Origin: Anaerolineales bacterium
GTDB taxonomy: Bacteria > Chloroflexota > Anaerolineae > Aggregatilineales > UBA2796
Reading direction: 5' to 3'
Length of the DNA stretch: 64,000 bases
Assembly: GCA_015075625.1 (NCBI GenBank)
Contig: JABTTZ010000001.1
Coordinates: 1,983,021 to 2,047,020 of the forward strand
Position 1 is the stretch's first letter. Each line of letters starts with the position of its first letter. The notes under the pieces were generated by a model, which was not told the origin of the DNA, ran no database searches, and saw only the letters and a program-made list of their open reading frames with translations. Positions 1 to 8,027 of the stretch are shown in pieces. A program made the translations under genes and the position numbers.

Positions 1-284
1 ACCTCCAAGACGCCGATGATTACCGCCAATGGCTGCGTGGACGGGGCTTTTCGCTCGTCTATGCCCACGAAGAACCCTTCGTCCGCGTGCGCATCCCAAT
101 TGCCACCTTTCTAGGGGCAAAACTGGCATGGGCAACGGCGTGGCACACCCTTCAGGCGCTTTCAGAGGGGCGGCGGGCGGCGTGCCGGAGAGCGTTGGAG
201 CAGGCACTAACCCCACACGCTGACCATAGCGGGATGCTCACCTTTTCGCCGCCTTTGATTCGCCTTTGCGCTGTGCGGGGGTGA
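1..284 (+). CDS. C-terminal part of an unidentified protein (5' end outside window)
   Basis: An open frame enters the window from the left (codons in phase with base 3) and ends at a stop at 282-284, giving about 93 residues. The peptide has a plausible globular composition, with a segment reading RGFSLVYAHEEPFVRVRIP followed by an Ala/Leu/Arg-rich helix. It resembles the tail of a class I SAM-dependent methyltransferase, but no diagnostic motif lies inside the window, so the function is not assigned. Its 3' end overlaps the 3' end of the convergent minus-strand gene by about 47 bp. That could mean the true stop or frame differs, or that the two genes really overlap tail to tail. The call rests on frame openness and composition only. 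Confidence 0.4.
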   Translation, partial: LQDADDYRQWLRGRGFSLVYAHEEPFVRVRIPIATFLGAKLAWATAWHTLQALSEGRRAACRRALEQALTPHADHSGMLTFSPPLIRLCAVRG

Positions 285-618
285 TGTTCTCAGCAATCAA
301 CGCATCAATTGCCCCTAATTGGGCGGCGTCTAGTGACTTCAAAATCGCCACCCCCCGCCGGAGAAGGTCTTCGCGCAGGGTGTAATGATCGGCGTCGGTG
401 ATCTTCCCCGTCTGGTGGTCAAAATCGAGGTCGTGGACAGCGGCGAGGATCGCTTCGCGCTCTGCCTCCAATTGGGCGATCAAAGGCATATCGCCAAATT
501 CTTCCTCGCCTGTGTTTTGCCTACCGATCCGCCGTCCACGCCCGATAAGAGGAAAGGCGATCAGTGCCGCCACGATCAGGGCAACGCCCGCGAAAAAGAT
601 GTATCCGCCGTTACTCAT
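238..618 (-). CDS. CcmI-like small membrane protein (cytochrome c biogenesis type)
   Basis: A 126-residue protein with one N-terminal membrane segment (about residues 7-25) and a short basic loop. A soluble helical segment carries the pattern DLDFDHQTGKITDADHY at about residues 63-79, typical of the N-terminal part of CcmI/CycH proteins (usually ...DLDFDYQTGKLxxxDY...). The TPR region of full CcmI is missing, so it is a short version. The start codon overlaps the stop of the upstream tlpA-like gene by 4 bp, so the two are probably translated together. The pairing with a membrane-anchored thioredoxin supports a role in haem or apocytochrome handling at the outer face of the membrane. The family call is by motif; the precise role is inferred. 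Confidence 0.75.
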   Translation of the reverse strand: MSNGGYIFFAGVALIVAALIAFPLIGRGRRIGRQNTGEEEFGDMPLIAQLEAEREAILAAVHDLDFDHQTGKITDADHYTLREDLLRRGVAILKSLDAAQLGAIDALIAENITPAQRKGESKAAKR

Positions 619-1193
619 GGGGTGTTCTCTTTGGGGGTGTTCTCACTCGGCGCAAGAAGTGCTTCGAGAATGGGACGAACGTCGGCGGCGCTGATCGGTT
701 GGATGAAAATCTTCGCCAATTTCCCTTCTTTATCGACAATAAACGTCTCTGGAACGCCTTTGATCCGGTAGGCGCGGCTGGCGGCGTTCCCGCTATCATG
801 CCCGGTTGGGTAGACTATGCCAAATTCAGCAAGGAAGGCGCGAGCATTCGCTTCGGTATCGTTGTACCCGACCCCAACGAGGACGACGCCGCGATCTTCG
901 TAATCTTCCCAAAGGGCGTTCAGGTCGGCGGCTTCCGAGCGGCAGGGTCCGCACCAACTCGCCCAGAAATTGACGAGGACAACCTTCCCTCGCAGATCGT
1001 TCAGGCGCAGCGGTTCGCCTGTGTCATAGCGGATAATCGTGAAATCGGGCGCATCGCCGCTGGCAACTTGCCCCTGATTCGCCTCAAAGAGCGCCCATGC
1101 CAACCCTAACATAAAAAGGATGGGGAAGATCAACAGCGCGATCAGTGCGGCGGGGCGGGTGGTACGAATCGTTGTTTCTGGCGTAGTATTCAT
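615..1193 (-). CDS. TlpA/ResA/CcmG-family membrane-anchored thioredoxin
   Basis: This 192-residue protein has an N-terminal signal anchor (about residues 14-36) followed by a thioredoxin-like domain. The redox motif is WCGPC with Cys81 and Cys84. The strand LRGKVVLVNFWASW and the cis-Pro region GVPETFIVD are typical of TlpA/ResA/CcmG proteins, which reduce apocytochrome c or other disulfides outside the membrane. The gene overlaps the CcmI-like gene downstream by 4 bp and the broken acetyltransferase upstream by 4 bp, so it is the middle of a coupled operon. A thioredoxin next to a CcmI-like protein points to cytochrome c maturation. The other ccm genes are not in this window. The family assignment is firm; the exact substrate is inferred. 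Confidence 0.9.
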   Translation of the reverse strand: MNTTPETTIRTTRPAALIALLIFPILFMLGLAWALFEANQGQVASGDAPDFTIIRYDTGEPLRLNDLRGKVVLVNFWASWCGPCRSEAADLNALWEDYEDRGVVLVGVGYNDTEANARAFLAEFGIVYPTGHDSGNAASRAYRIKGVPETFIVDKEGKLAKIFIQPISAADVRPILEALLAPSENTPKENTP

Positions 1194-1696
1194 GATGCGG
1201 CGTTGGCACGTTTCTTTCTTGTGCGGCGGATCGTATTGGTGACCACCGAGAGCATGTTACTTATGGAGAGTGGGGCAATGCAAACGAGCAGATCGCCCTT
1301 CTGAAAGCCGGGATTGCGTTCAAGGAAAAAGCGAAGGGTGGGCAGTTTCAATTCCTTTGTCGAAACGGGCAGCACAAAATCCCGCAGTTTGCGATCCCCT
1401 GTCCCTTCGACAATACCGCGTTCGGCGTCCCACGCCTCTCCATAACGCTGACGGGCAAGAAAATCGACAAAGCGGGCATACCATTCTGGCGTAGGGCGAT
1501 CACGGCGGGGGTAGAATTCCTTCATGTTACGGGAGAGCATCAGATAACTTTTGTAGCTGAAGGTATCAAAGAGGATGAAAATGGGCGTGAAGGGGTGACG
1601 AACCCGTGCTTGCAGGTAATTTTGAATCCCTATTGCAGTACCCTCACTGGTTGGGCTGCAACCAGCCTTCTTACAAGAAGGGCGGGCGTCGCTCGT
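1190..1696 (-). pseudogene. C-terminal half of a split GNAT-like gene
   Basis: An open frame continues upstream of the ATG at 1540 to about 1696. It includes a stretch beginning GIQNYLQARVRHP and a conserved-looking segment FDTFSYKSYLMLSRN, then EFYPRRDRPTPEW. The next minus-strand frame upstream (1764-2117) ends in a GNAT-like region, GYRGLNIIQRL. The two pieces join naturally into one protein of about 300 residues if roughly 150 bp between them is removed. The downstream piece may still be translated from ATG 1540 or 1525, as it keeps a 4-bp overlap with the tlpA-like gene. I read it as the C-terminal half of one disrupted acyltransferase-like gene. The family name is an inference from the N-terminal half. 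Confidence 0.6.
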
Positions 1697-1790
1697 TTAC
1701 CCCTTAGATCACCACCGCCTAGCCCATCGATAAGTATATCGTGATAAGCAGGGCTGTCAACCACTAAGGGGTCAATCTCCTTGAAAAATG
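1650..1790. other. Short inserted segment that splits the GNAT-like gene
   Basis: Between the two halves of the broken gene lies about 140-150 bp that does not belong to either half. It holds a 9-bp inverted repeat (accccttag 1699-1707, ctaaggggt 1764-1772), a small palindrome (cttcttgtaagaag on the minus strand, around 1668-1681), and stop codons in the reading frame of the upstream half. The TAG that ends the upstream half lies in the right arm of the repeat. It could be a miniature insertion element or the worn end of an insertion sequence. No transposase is encoded, and no clear target-site duplication was found by eye. Exact edges are uncertain by 10-20 bp. Confidence 0.4.
1733..1760 (-). 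promoter_or_regulatory. Sigma-70-type promoter inside the inserted segment
   Basis: On the minus strand the inserted segment carries TTGACA (1760-1755), a 16-base spacer, and TATACT (1738-1733). This is close to the consensus -35/-10 pair and points towards the C-terminal gene half, the tlpA-like gene and the ccmI-like gene. It may keep the redox genes expressed after the disruption. Found by pattern only. Confidence 0.4.
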
Positions 1791-2117
1791 CTGTAAGCGT
1801 TGAATAATGTTCAAGCCACGATAGCCATCTGCCAAGAGGACATTTCCCCCAAAAATGATCACGTAGCGTCGCCCCTCAAAGGTTACCGGATAGCGCTGCA
1901 CTGCCGCTAAGCCCACCAATTCCCCCGAATCGTGATCTCGAATGAGATAAACCTTCTGTTTTTGGCGAAGGCTGCGCTCGTAAATCTCGCGGGTGGTATC
2001 CGTAAAGCGGTTGGCAAACGTCCAAATGTCATCGACGTGGGCGGCAGTGAGTGTTGGCACGGGTAGAGATTCAAGGCGAATACGCTTGCCTATAGCAGGC
2101 TTCGGCTGATTGGACAT
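1764..2117 (-). pseudogene. N-terminal half of a split GNAT-like gene
   Basis: A 117-residue frame whose first ~108 residues look like the N-terminal half of a GNAT-type acyltransferase. It has a helix with IYERSLRQKQKVYLIRDHD, then SGELVGLAAVQRYPV, a central strand YVIIFGGNVLLADGYRG, and a start of the cofactor-binding helix, NIIQRL. It then runs into unrelated residues (HFSRRLTP) and a stop contributed by the inserted segment. The missing second half is in the next downstream frame. The start follows AGGGAGG closely, with a short spacing. The gene lies 18 bp downstream of the unknown paralogue pair and is likely the same transcript. Acyl acceptor unknown. Confidence 0.6.
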
Positions 2118-2135
2118 AACCTCCCTTTCATTCGG

Positions 2136-3398
2136 TTAGCGTTTGGGGATTTTGTGGTGCAAGAGAAGTTGTTCCGCCTCGTGGAGAAGGTTGCTCAACA
2201 CCTGAGCAACCCACTCAAACTCCGAGCCGATAATTTTGATTCGTCCGCGCCATGCCTCGCGCAGGGCAGTGATATTCCCCCATAGGTTTTCACTCGTCAA
2301 GCGCATATCATAATTCAAGATCACCCCCGCCAAAACAAGCGGCAAATAGGCATGGCTAAGATCAATCCCATCCCCACGCCCCAAAACGCTGACGACCTCT
2401 TGGGCATAACTGCGGTGATCATCAGCGCTGCCAAGTGATTCACCGGTGACTGTCTCCACTAATTTCAAGCCAAGCCGTACACCATCACGAATGAGCGGCA
2501 TGTAAATTTTTTCGACCAACACATCGGGCTGTTTCGTCACCAGCGGGTCTTCGATAAGCCCAACAAGATGTTGAAACCATGCTGATTCACCAACGCGACA
2601 AATGCCTTGTACTTCTAAGCCATCCTCAAGGGTATAGGCAAGAATTTTTCCGATAAAGACAGCCTCGCCGGGGTGCAGGGGCAAGCCGGAATCACTGAAG
2701 ACTTTCTCTGTCTGCTTGATCAGTGGAAGAAGGATTTGGGAATGGGAAATCGTTCCGGCAAACTGCGTGGCTTTCTCGCTCAGTTGGGTGTGTCGGGCTT
2801 GCTCTTGAGGGAGTTCTCGTGCCGACCAAAGCGTTTCATAACGATGGGCGAGAACCGGCGCTGGGGCGTTAATTTGCCCTTCGACAATATCGACAATGCG
2901 CGTGATGAAACCACCTTCTTCGTGAGCAGTGAACCCCACCCCGCGCAAAATTGAGAGGCGGAAAGGAGACATGCTCAAAATGCTTGCCGGGCGTCCGCCC
3001 GCCGGAGGGCGTACCCATCCATAGCCGCGTGGCGGTTTCGCCTCCACACGTACACCGAGGATCGTGCCTTCGCTTGGTTGGGTGGGCGGCATGGCCGCAA
3101 TGGGAAGATGGAGCAGCCCCGTCTCCCCCGGTTGGAGGGGGACATCCAGTTTTTCGCGGGGGACAATCAGGCTCATCGGACGCCCCGCCATATCCTTGCG
3201 GGGAAGGCGAAGCTGCACGGTTGCCGTAATCGGCTTATCGCAATTATTCTGGAGTAAGATTAAGCCCTCTACCGCTTGCCCAACCGTAATTGCCAGCGGA
3301 TGGACGGCAAAAGCGTAACTCACTACATCGGCGGTGGCACGCGCCCCGCCAGTGATCATGCCAAGTACATCAGGGAGATTCGTCATTGCAGCGGGCAT
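2136..3398 (-). CDS. Unknown protein, paralogue of the upstream gene (copy 2)
   Basis: I do not recognise a family. The 420-residue protein starts near a conserved phrase shared with its upstream neighbour (LPDVLGMITGG here, YPDILGALSGG there). The next ~110 residues are beta-rich, with LLQNNCDKPITATVQLRLP and PLQPGETGLLHLP, resembling an Ig-like or arrestin-like sandwich. The C-terminal 250 residues are largely helical and end with the shared phrase AYLPLVLAGVILN. No signal peptide or membrane segment is seen, so it is probably cytosolic. An AAGGA lies about 11 bases before the chosen ATG. It sits 48 bp downstream of its paralogue and 18 bp before the broken GNAT gene, so the three probably form one transcript. 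Confidence 0.8.
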   Translation of the reverse strand: MPAAMTNLPDVLGMITGGARATADVVSYAFAVHPLAITVGQAVEGLILLQNNCDKPITATVQLRLPRKDMAGRPMSLIVPREKLDVPLQPGETGLLHLPIAAMPPTQPSEGTILGVRVEAKPPRGYGWVRPPAGGRPASILSMSPFRLSILRGVGFTAHEEGGFITRIVDIVEGQINAPAPVLAHRYETLWSARELPQEQARHTQLSEKATQFAGTISHSQILLPLIKQTEKVFSDSGLPLHPGEAVFIGKILAYTLEDGLEVQGICRVGESAWFQHLVGLIEDPLVTKQPDVLVEKIYMPLIRDGVRLGLKLVETVTGESLGSADDHRSYAQEVVSVLGRGDGIDLSHAYLPLVLAGVILNYDMRLTSENLWGNITALREAWRGRIKIIGSEFEWVAQVLSNLLHEAEQLLLHHKIPKR

Positions 3399-3446
3399 GG
3401 GTCGGCTATCCTTGTGTAATAATTCGATGATTAAGGTAAGGGTGTT

Positions 3447-4739
3447 TTAACTCATCAGCGCCCGATCCAAGAGATCATTCGCCATAGCGAAAATGAAATC
3501 AGTATAGTCGTCGCGTTCATCGGCACGCTGCTGAAGCGCATAGTGAAGCAAATTAACTGTCTCGTTGGCGCGTTCACTTGGCATTACCACCACATTGTTG
3601 GCAATGATTCCCCCCAACACAAGCGGTAAGTAGGCACGGCTGAAATCAAGGGGCAGATTGCCCCCTTCCAGCGAATGGATGAGGTTTTCGGTGAATTCTG
3701 CCATTTCCTCCGGCGTGCCAAAATCCTCACGGGTGACTGCCTCCAGCGCAGAAAAGCCAAACATCGCCGCATCGTAAAGAAGGTGTTTATAAAGCCGTCC
3801 GATCAAAAGCGGCTCGGCTGAGCCTGGTTTTAACGAGGCAGTTTGCTTTTTTGCCATGTCTTCCAACGCTGCGTACCAACGCGGCTTTACTGTCGATGCA
3901 CCAATGGGGAGCGCCTCGCCGCTTTCTAAGACTTGCACCATGAGTTTGGCAATCATCACCGCTTCCCCGGCCCAAAGGCGGTAGCGGGCAGCGGTAAAGA
4001 GGGTTTGGGTCTGCTTTAGAAGGGCAAAAAAGGCAACAGTCCGCGTCAGCTTTTTTAGAATGCCCTCAATGGCGGGTTTCCCCGCTTGAATAAGGGCGGT
4101 TACATCGACGTAATCGGCGCTTGTCCACAGCGATACATAATTCGGTTTGCGGTCTGGCGGCAAGCCAGCAATCGCCGCCGGAAGGATCATTAGCGGGGCG
4201 GTCACAACCCCACTTCTTCCGGTCATGCGCCCGCGTGGTGTTGCCGCATAGCCCAAACCCTGAATTGGCTCAAGAATCGGTTGGCGCTCCGGCGGAAAAT
4301 CGTCCCATACGACGGGAATACCTCCATTCGCATCACGAACGCGGGTGGGGTTGCGCCCTTTCACCTCTACAGTGATGTCCGCCCCTACCTGATAGCCCTC
4401 TCCGGGTGTCGCTTGGTGGGTCACTTGGAGGGGTAATTCTGCGTAGCCAACCTCGCCGGGGCGCAGCCCAATGCGAAGTGGTTTCATCAACTTTGTGGTA
4501 ATGATGTTTTTCTTGCCCGCAGTGTCCACCTCTGGAAATTCAGGGACGATCACGGCGTCAATATCAACATTTAGGCAATTTTGCAAGAGAACAATGATGG
4601 AGAATGGTTTCCCACCCTCAACACGAACGGGGCGCGGGCTAACCGCCACCTGTAGCGCGTCGAAACTATGCCGCGTCCCACCGCTGAGCGCACCGAGAAT
4701 ATCTGGATAATTGGGAGCTGCACTTGGTTTGTTCGTCAT
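3447..4739 (-). CDS. Unknown protein, paralogue of the downstream gene (copy 1)
   Basis: This 430-residue protein shares layout with the next gene. It has the N-terminal YPDILGALSGG phrase, a beta-rich region containing IIVLLQNCLNVDIDAV and LRPGEVGYAELPL, then a helical C-terminal region ending with SRAYLPLVLGGIIANN. No known family, signal peptide or membrane segment is evident. The frame is open further upstream (to 4847), but the ATG at 4739 has a good ribosome-binding site (GAGGGACAGAAGG) and aligns with the start of the paralogue. The promoter presumably lies in the 106-bp gap shared with the divergent metallophosphoesterase gene. The duplication suggests two subunits of one complex or a specialised pair; this is inference only. 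Confidence 0.8.
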   Translation of the reverse strand: MTNKPSAAPNYPDILGALSGGTRHSFDALQVAVSPRPVRVEGGKPFSIIVLLQNCLNVDIDAVIVPEFPEVDTAGKKNIITTKLMKPLRIGLRPGEVGYAELPLQVTHQATPGEGYQVGADITVEVKGRNPTRVRDANGGIPVVWDDFPPERQPILEPIQGLGYAATPRGRMTGRSGVVTAPLMILPAAIAGLPPDRKPNYVSLWTSADYVDVTALIQAGKPAIEGILKKLTRTVAFFALLKQTQTLFTAARYRLWAGEAVMIAKLMVQVLESGEALPIGASTVKPRWYAALEDMAKKQTASLKPGSAEPLLIGRLYKHLLYDAAMFGFSALEAVTREDFGTPEEMAEFTENLIHSLEGGNLPLDFSRAYLPLVLGGIIANNVVVMPSERANETVNLLHYALQQRADERDDYTDFIFAMANDLLDRALMS

Positions 4740-4845
4740 GCTGTGCGCCTTCTGTCCCTCTGTAACCGTTTGGTGTTTGCCTCTCATTATGGCACAATAC
4801 AGGACGTTTCGCCGCAAAAGGATGATCCACATTGAGGAAATATTC

Positions 4846-5595
4846 ATGCGCCTTGCCTTGCTCTCCGATATTCATGGCAACCTAATCGCCCTTGACGCTG
4901 TCCTTGCCGATCTCGCTGGGCAAGGGACGATGGATGCCTATTGGCTGTTGGGGGATTACGCCGCGCATGGGACGCGCCCTACAGAGGTGATCCAGCGCGT
5001 GCGAGCGCTGCCAAATGCCTCATTCCTCTCTGGAAATACAGATCGTTACCTCGTCAGCGGAGCGCGGGGAAAAGTAAAACCCCAAACAGCGGAAACCTAC
5101 CCCACCTTTGCCGCTGATCTACGCAGTCGGGAAGCGGTCTATGCCTGGGGTGTGGAGCATCTGGCATGGGCGGAATTTGAGTTTTTGGCAGGGCTGCGCG
5201 GCGAATTAGAGATGAACATCCCCGGCTATGGCTGGCTGCTTGGCTATCATGGCACGCCCGGAAATGATGAAGGGCTTCTTTACCCCGACACCCCCACTGA
5301 GGAGGTGCTAGATCACCTTTCAGATCGGGAGGGGCGGCTTGGTGTTGGGGGGCATACCCACCGTCCGATGGATCGTGACTTTGGGGCGTGGCGGGTGGTC
5401 AACCCCGGAAGTGTTGGGCTGCCTCATGGCGGGCAAGAAGCGCAGTATGCCATAGCCACCTTTGAGGGCGGGAGTCTAACGCTTGATATGCGCCGCGTCG
5501 CGTTCGATTGGGAGGCAGTCATTGCCGATGCCCGCGCCTTAGCCTATCCCGATGTGGCTTGGCTGGCAGAATGGCTGACAAAGCGGACAGGGTAA
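4846..5595 (+). CDS. Calcineurin-like metallophosphoesterase (YfcE/MJ0936 type)
   Basis: A 249-residue cytosolic enzyme. The N-terminus LALLSDIHGNLIALDAVL holds the metal-binding D-x-H motif. It is followed by LLGDYAAHG (GD motif), LSGNTDRY (GN-D/H motif), GYHGTPGND (H) and GVGGHTHRPMDR (GHTH), which together make the dinuclear metal centre of class III metallophosphatases. Members hydrolyse phosphodiesters such as cAMP analogues or nucleotides; the real substrate cannot be told. The ATG at 4846 follows GAGGAAA at 4834-4840 and gives the usual family N-terminus, although the frame is open further upstream. It is divergent from the unknown paralogue pair. The GN motif reads GNTD rather than GNHD, a common variant. 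Confidence 0.92.
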   Translation: MRLALLSDIHGNLIALDAVLADLAGQGTMDAYWLLGDYAAHGTRPTEVIQRVRALPNASFLSGNTDRYLVSGARGKVKPQTAETYPTFAADLRSREAVYAWGVEHLAWAEFEFLAGLRGELEMNIPGYGWLLGYHGTPGNDEGLLYPDTPTEEVLDHLSDREGRLGVGGHTHRPMDRDFGAWRVVNPGSVGLPHGGQEAQYAIATFEGGSLTLDMRRVAFDWEAVIADARALAYPDVAWLAEWLTKRTG

Positions 5596-5615
5596 TACAG
5601 GATGATTGCCTCCGT

Positions 5616-5644
5616 TTGTGTTCCCCCCTTCTCCGGCATACAAT
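5616..5644 (+). promoter_or_regulatory. Probable promoter of the Ser/Thr kinase gene
   Basis: TTGTGT at 5616-5621, a 17-base spacer, and TACAAT at 5639-5644 lie 37 bp before the kinase start codon. The spacing is ideal, and the TACAAT form of the -10 box recurs before other genes in this window (for example 21502-21507 and 57427-57432). Pattern evidence only. Confidence 0.45.
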
Positions 5645-5681
5645 AAGCCGCACGGGATCACCTATCAAGGGATGAAACGGC

Positions 5682-7832
5682 ATGACCGGAACGGATTACA
5701 GTGGCAAGCAGCTGGGCGGTTACCAGATTAATGAGTTGATCGGCAGGGGTGGTATGGCAACAATCTACCGTGCCACCCAAGTGAGTATGGGGCGATCTGT
5801 CGCCGTGAAGGTGATTGATCCCGCACTCTTGAACGATCCCGAATTCACTGAGCGCTTTCAACGGGAAATGCGGGCAGTGGCGATGCTCTCCCATGCCCAC
5901 ATTCTCAAAGTCTTTGATTACGGGCAGCAAGAAGGCATTGTTTACCTCGTCACCGAACTGCTCCCGGGCGGCAGCGTTGGCGAACGGATCAGTGGGCGAA
6001 GTTTGTCGCTTGCTCAAATCGTCACCATCTTGCGACAGATTGGCGCAGCCCTTGATTACGCCCATGCCAAAGGCGTGATCCACCGCGACCTGAAACCCCA
6101 AAATATTCTCCTCGATGAATCGGGCAACGCCTTTTTGGTCGATTTTGGCATTGCCAAAATGCAAGACGAAACTGCCGAACTGACCGCAACAGGCGCTGTT
6201 GTAGGGACGCCTTCCTACATTGCTCCCGAATATTGGCTAGGCAAACCCATTGACGGGCGAGCCGATATTTACGCCCTCGGTTGTGTTGCCTACGAGATGA
6301 TTACGGGGCGGCTGCCCTTTGCCAATGACACCCTCTATGGCTTGATGCAAGCCCATGTCAACCAAATGCCGTCCCCCGTCCGCATGACCCGTGCCGATCT
6401 GCCGCCAGAACTTGATGGCGTGTTGCAAAAAGCGATGGCAAAAAACCCCGACATGCGCTACCAGTCGGGGAGTAACTTTGCCGAAGAATTCGCCGCCTCG
6501 GTGGGCATGGCAATCGGGACTACCGGCTCTGTCCAGCGTGATCCGCAGCCCAAAACTGATCTCGGCGTGATTCCGCCTTCTGCTCCCCCCTCCTCAGTGG
6601 TGAATCCCAGCCAGCGTCAAGCCTTCACCCCCGCCGCACTGCCCAAAATGCCTGAAGGGGATATGGGCGTCACCACGCCGATGCGGGCTGCTGCCTTCAA
6701 CGATGAAGAAGACGGCTTAACACGTCCGATGGCGGCATACACGGGGGACACCCTGCCACCCCGCCCCGCCTCTGCGGGTGGGCTTTCGCCTGTCTATGCG
6801 CCGCCACCGCCAGTCATGCCCGCGCCCCCCCCTCCCCCACAACGAAAGCTCCCTATCCCCTTGATTTTGGGCGGGGTGGGGATTGTCGTCCTTGCCCTTG
6901 TGTTTATCGTTCTTGCCGGATCGCCAGGCGTGAGTGACGTTGATAAGACGGCGACGGGTGTCGCCTTCCTTGCGGCAACAGCCTCAGCGAATCCGATCAG
7001 CCCCACCCCAAGTTATACGCCCACACGGAATATTGTGGTTGTTCCCCCAACGGCAACCTTCACCGTGACGGCAACCTTCACCCCCACCGCGACGGCAACG
7101 CATACGGCGACCTTCACCCCCACCCATACGGTGACGGTCTCCCGCACGCCGCCAAATACCTTTACCCCAACGCCTACCGAGACGCCGCTGCCTACGGCGA
7201 CGCTCCCCCCGACTGCCACCGCCACCCCAACCGATGATCCAGTGGCGACGGCAACCGCCGCTGTAACTGCCACACTTCGCGCCCGCCTTGCTGAGGTGGA
7301 TCGGATGATTCGGGCGGGTCGGCTGCTCATTGAGGCAAAGAGCGGCACTCTGCTGCATGGGGCGGATGTGAAAACCACCATAGAGGAAAAATTAGAAGGG
7401 CGAGCCGCCGATTTTGTCGTTGAGGCGCGGTTCTTCAACCCCTACCTAGCAACAGAGGCGGCTCCATGGGATTACGGATTCATCTTCCGCACCGAAAGCG
7501 CCACACGCCAATACCGCCTTCTCGTCCGCTCTAAAGGGGTAGGCGCGGGAGATTTCGCGCTCATCTTGCGTGATGGTGAGCCGCGTGTCGTAGGGCGGGG
7601 CGATCTCCCCAATCTGAAGCATGGCGCGCAGGACTCGAACTTCATCCGCCTTGCGGTGACGTTGGGAGAAGCGCACTTGTTTGTGAATGGAACGTACATC
7701 GCCACACTGGATGTCTCCGAAAAACAAGACGTGACGGGCGATGTCTCGATTGCCACCGGAATCTTAGATGGCGATAAGCAGGTAAACGCTCTGACTCGCT
7801 ACGAGGTGTTGAATTTCTGGCGTGTTCGCTAG
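5682..7832 (+). CDS. Transmembrane Ser/Thr protein kinase with Thr/Pro stalk and extracellular beta domain
   Basis: A 716-residue PknB-type kinase. The kinase domain spans about residues 13-270: glycine loop GRGGMAT (21-27), catalytic Lys43 (VAVKVI), HRDLKPQN (134-141), DFG (154-156) and APE (181-183), all intact. A Pro-rich juxtamembrane region (about 290-388) leads to one membrane helix (391-412). A Thr/Pro-rich stalk (about 440-530, repeats of TPTAT type) follows. The C-terminal domain of ~180 residues is beta-rich and looks like a LamG/concanavalin-like sandwich (for example DYGFIFRTES and LFVNGTYIATLD). It has no PASTA repeats, so it is not the usual peptidoglycan-sensing PknB. Likely it senses a carbohydrate or surface ligand and signals inward. 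Domain naming outside the kinase is inference. Confidence 0.95.
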   Translation: MTGTDYSGKQLGGYQINELIGRGGMATIYRATQVSMGRSVAVKVIDPALLNDPEFTERFQREMRAVAMLSHAHILKVFDYGQQEGIVYLVTELLPGGSVGERISGRSLSLAQIVTILRQIGAALDYAHAKGVIHRDLKPQNILLDESGNAFLVDFGIAKMQDETAELTATGAVVGTPSYIAPEYWLGKPIDGRADIYALGCVAYEMITGRLPFANDTLYGLMQAHVNQMPSPVRMTRADLPPELDGVLQKAMAKNPDMRYQSGSNFAEEFAASVGMAIGTTGSVQRDPQPKTDLGVIPPSAPPSSVVNPSQRQAFTPAALPKMPEGDMGVTTPMRAAAFNDEEDGLTRPMAAYTGDTLPPRPASAGGLSPVYAPPPPVMPAPPPPPQRKLPIPLILGGVGIVVLALVFIVLAGSPGVSDVDKTATGVAFLAATASANPISPTPSYTPTRNIVVVPPTATFTVTATFTPTATATHTATFTPTHTVTVSRTPPNTFTPTPTETPLPTATLPPTATATPTDDPVATATAAVTATLRARLAEVDRMIRAGRLLIEAKSGTLLHGADVKTTIEEKLEGRAADFVVEARFFNPYLATEAAPWDYGFIFRTESATRQYRLLVRSKGVGAGDFALILRDGEPRVVGRGDLPNLKHGAQDSNFIRLAVTLGEAHLFVNGTYIATLDVSEKQDVTGDVSIATGILDGDKQVNALTRYEVLNFWRVR

Positions 7833-7840
7833 CAGGAATC

Positions 7841-7872
7841 GAACGGGCGGTGTTATAAGCCACCGCCCGTTC
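7841..7872 (+). terminator. Hairpin downstream of the kinase gene
   Basis: A perfect 12-bp stem (gaacgggcggtg 7841-7852 with caccgcccgttc 7861-7872) and an 8-base loop starts 8 bp after the kinase stop. No clear T-run follows on either strand, so termination is likely but not certain. It also lies just beyond the 3' end of the convergent tRNA gene. Confidence 0.5.
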
Positions 7873-7896
7873 CGTTGAATCGATCAAAAGATGTTG

Positions 7897-7969
7897 TCGG
7901 GGTACCCGGACTCGAACCGGGGACCTCTTGCACCCCATGCAAGCACGCTACCAACTGCGCCATACCCCG
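7897..7969 (-). tRNA. tRNA-Pro (anticodon GGG)
   Basis: The minus strand folds as a standard 73-nt tRNA. The acceptor stem is CGGGGTA/TACCCCG with discriminator A. The D arm contains GGCGCAGTTGGTAGCG, the anticodon stem is CTTGC/GCAAG around loop ATGGGGT (anticodon GGG after U33), and the T arm contains GGTTCGAGTCC. The C1-G72 pair with A73 matches bacterial tRNA-Pro identity. CCA is not encoded. It reads Pro CCC/CCU codons. It lies alone between the kinase and the methyltransferase-like gene, on the opposite strand. Confidence 0.95.
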
Positions 7970-8027
7970 TACTTAAGAACACCACGGATTGTAACAGAGT
8001 ATCCCAAAAGATCAAGGGAGGGGAGCA

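Noticed and set aside
7020..7260. Short-period repeats (cccaccgcgacggcaac type) considered as a CRISPR or tandem array
   Set aside because: They are codons of the Thr/Pro stalk of the kinase, with irregular period and no spacers.
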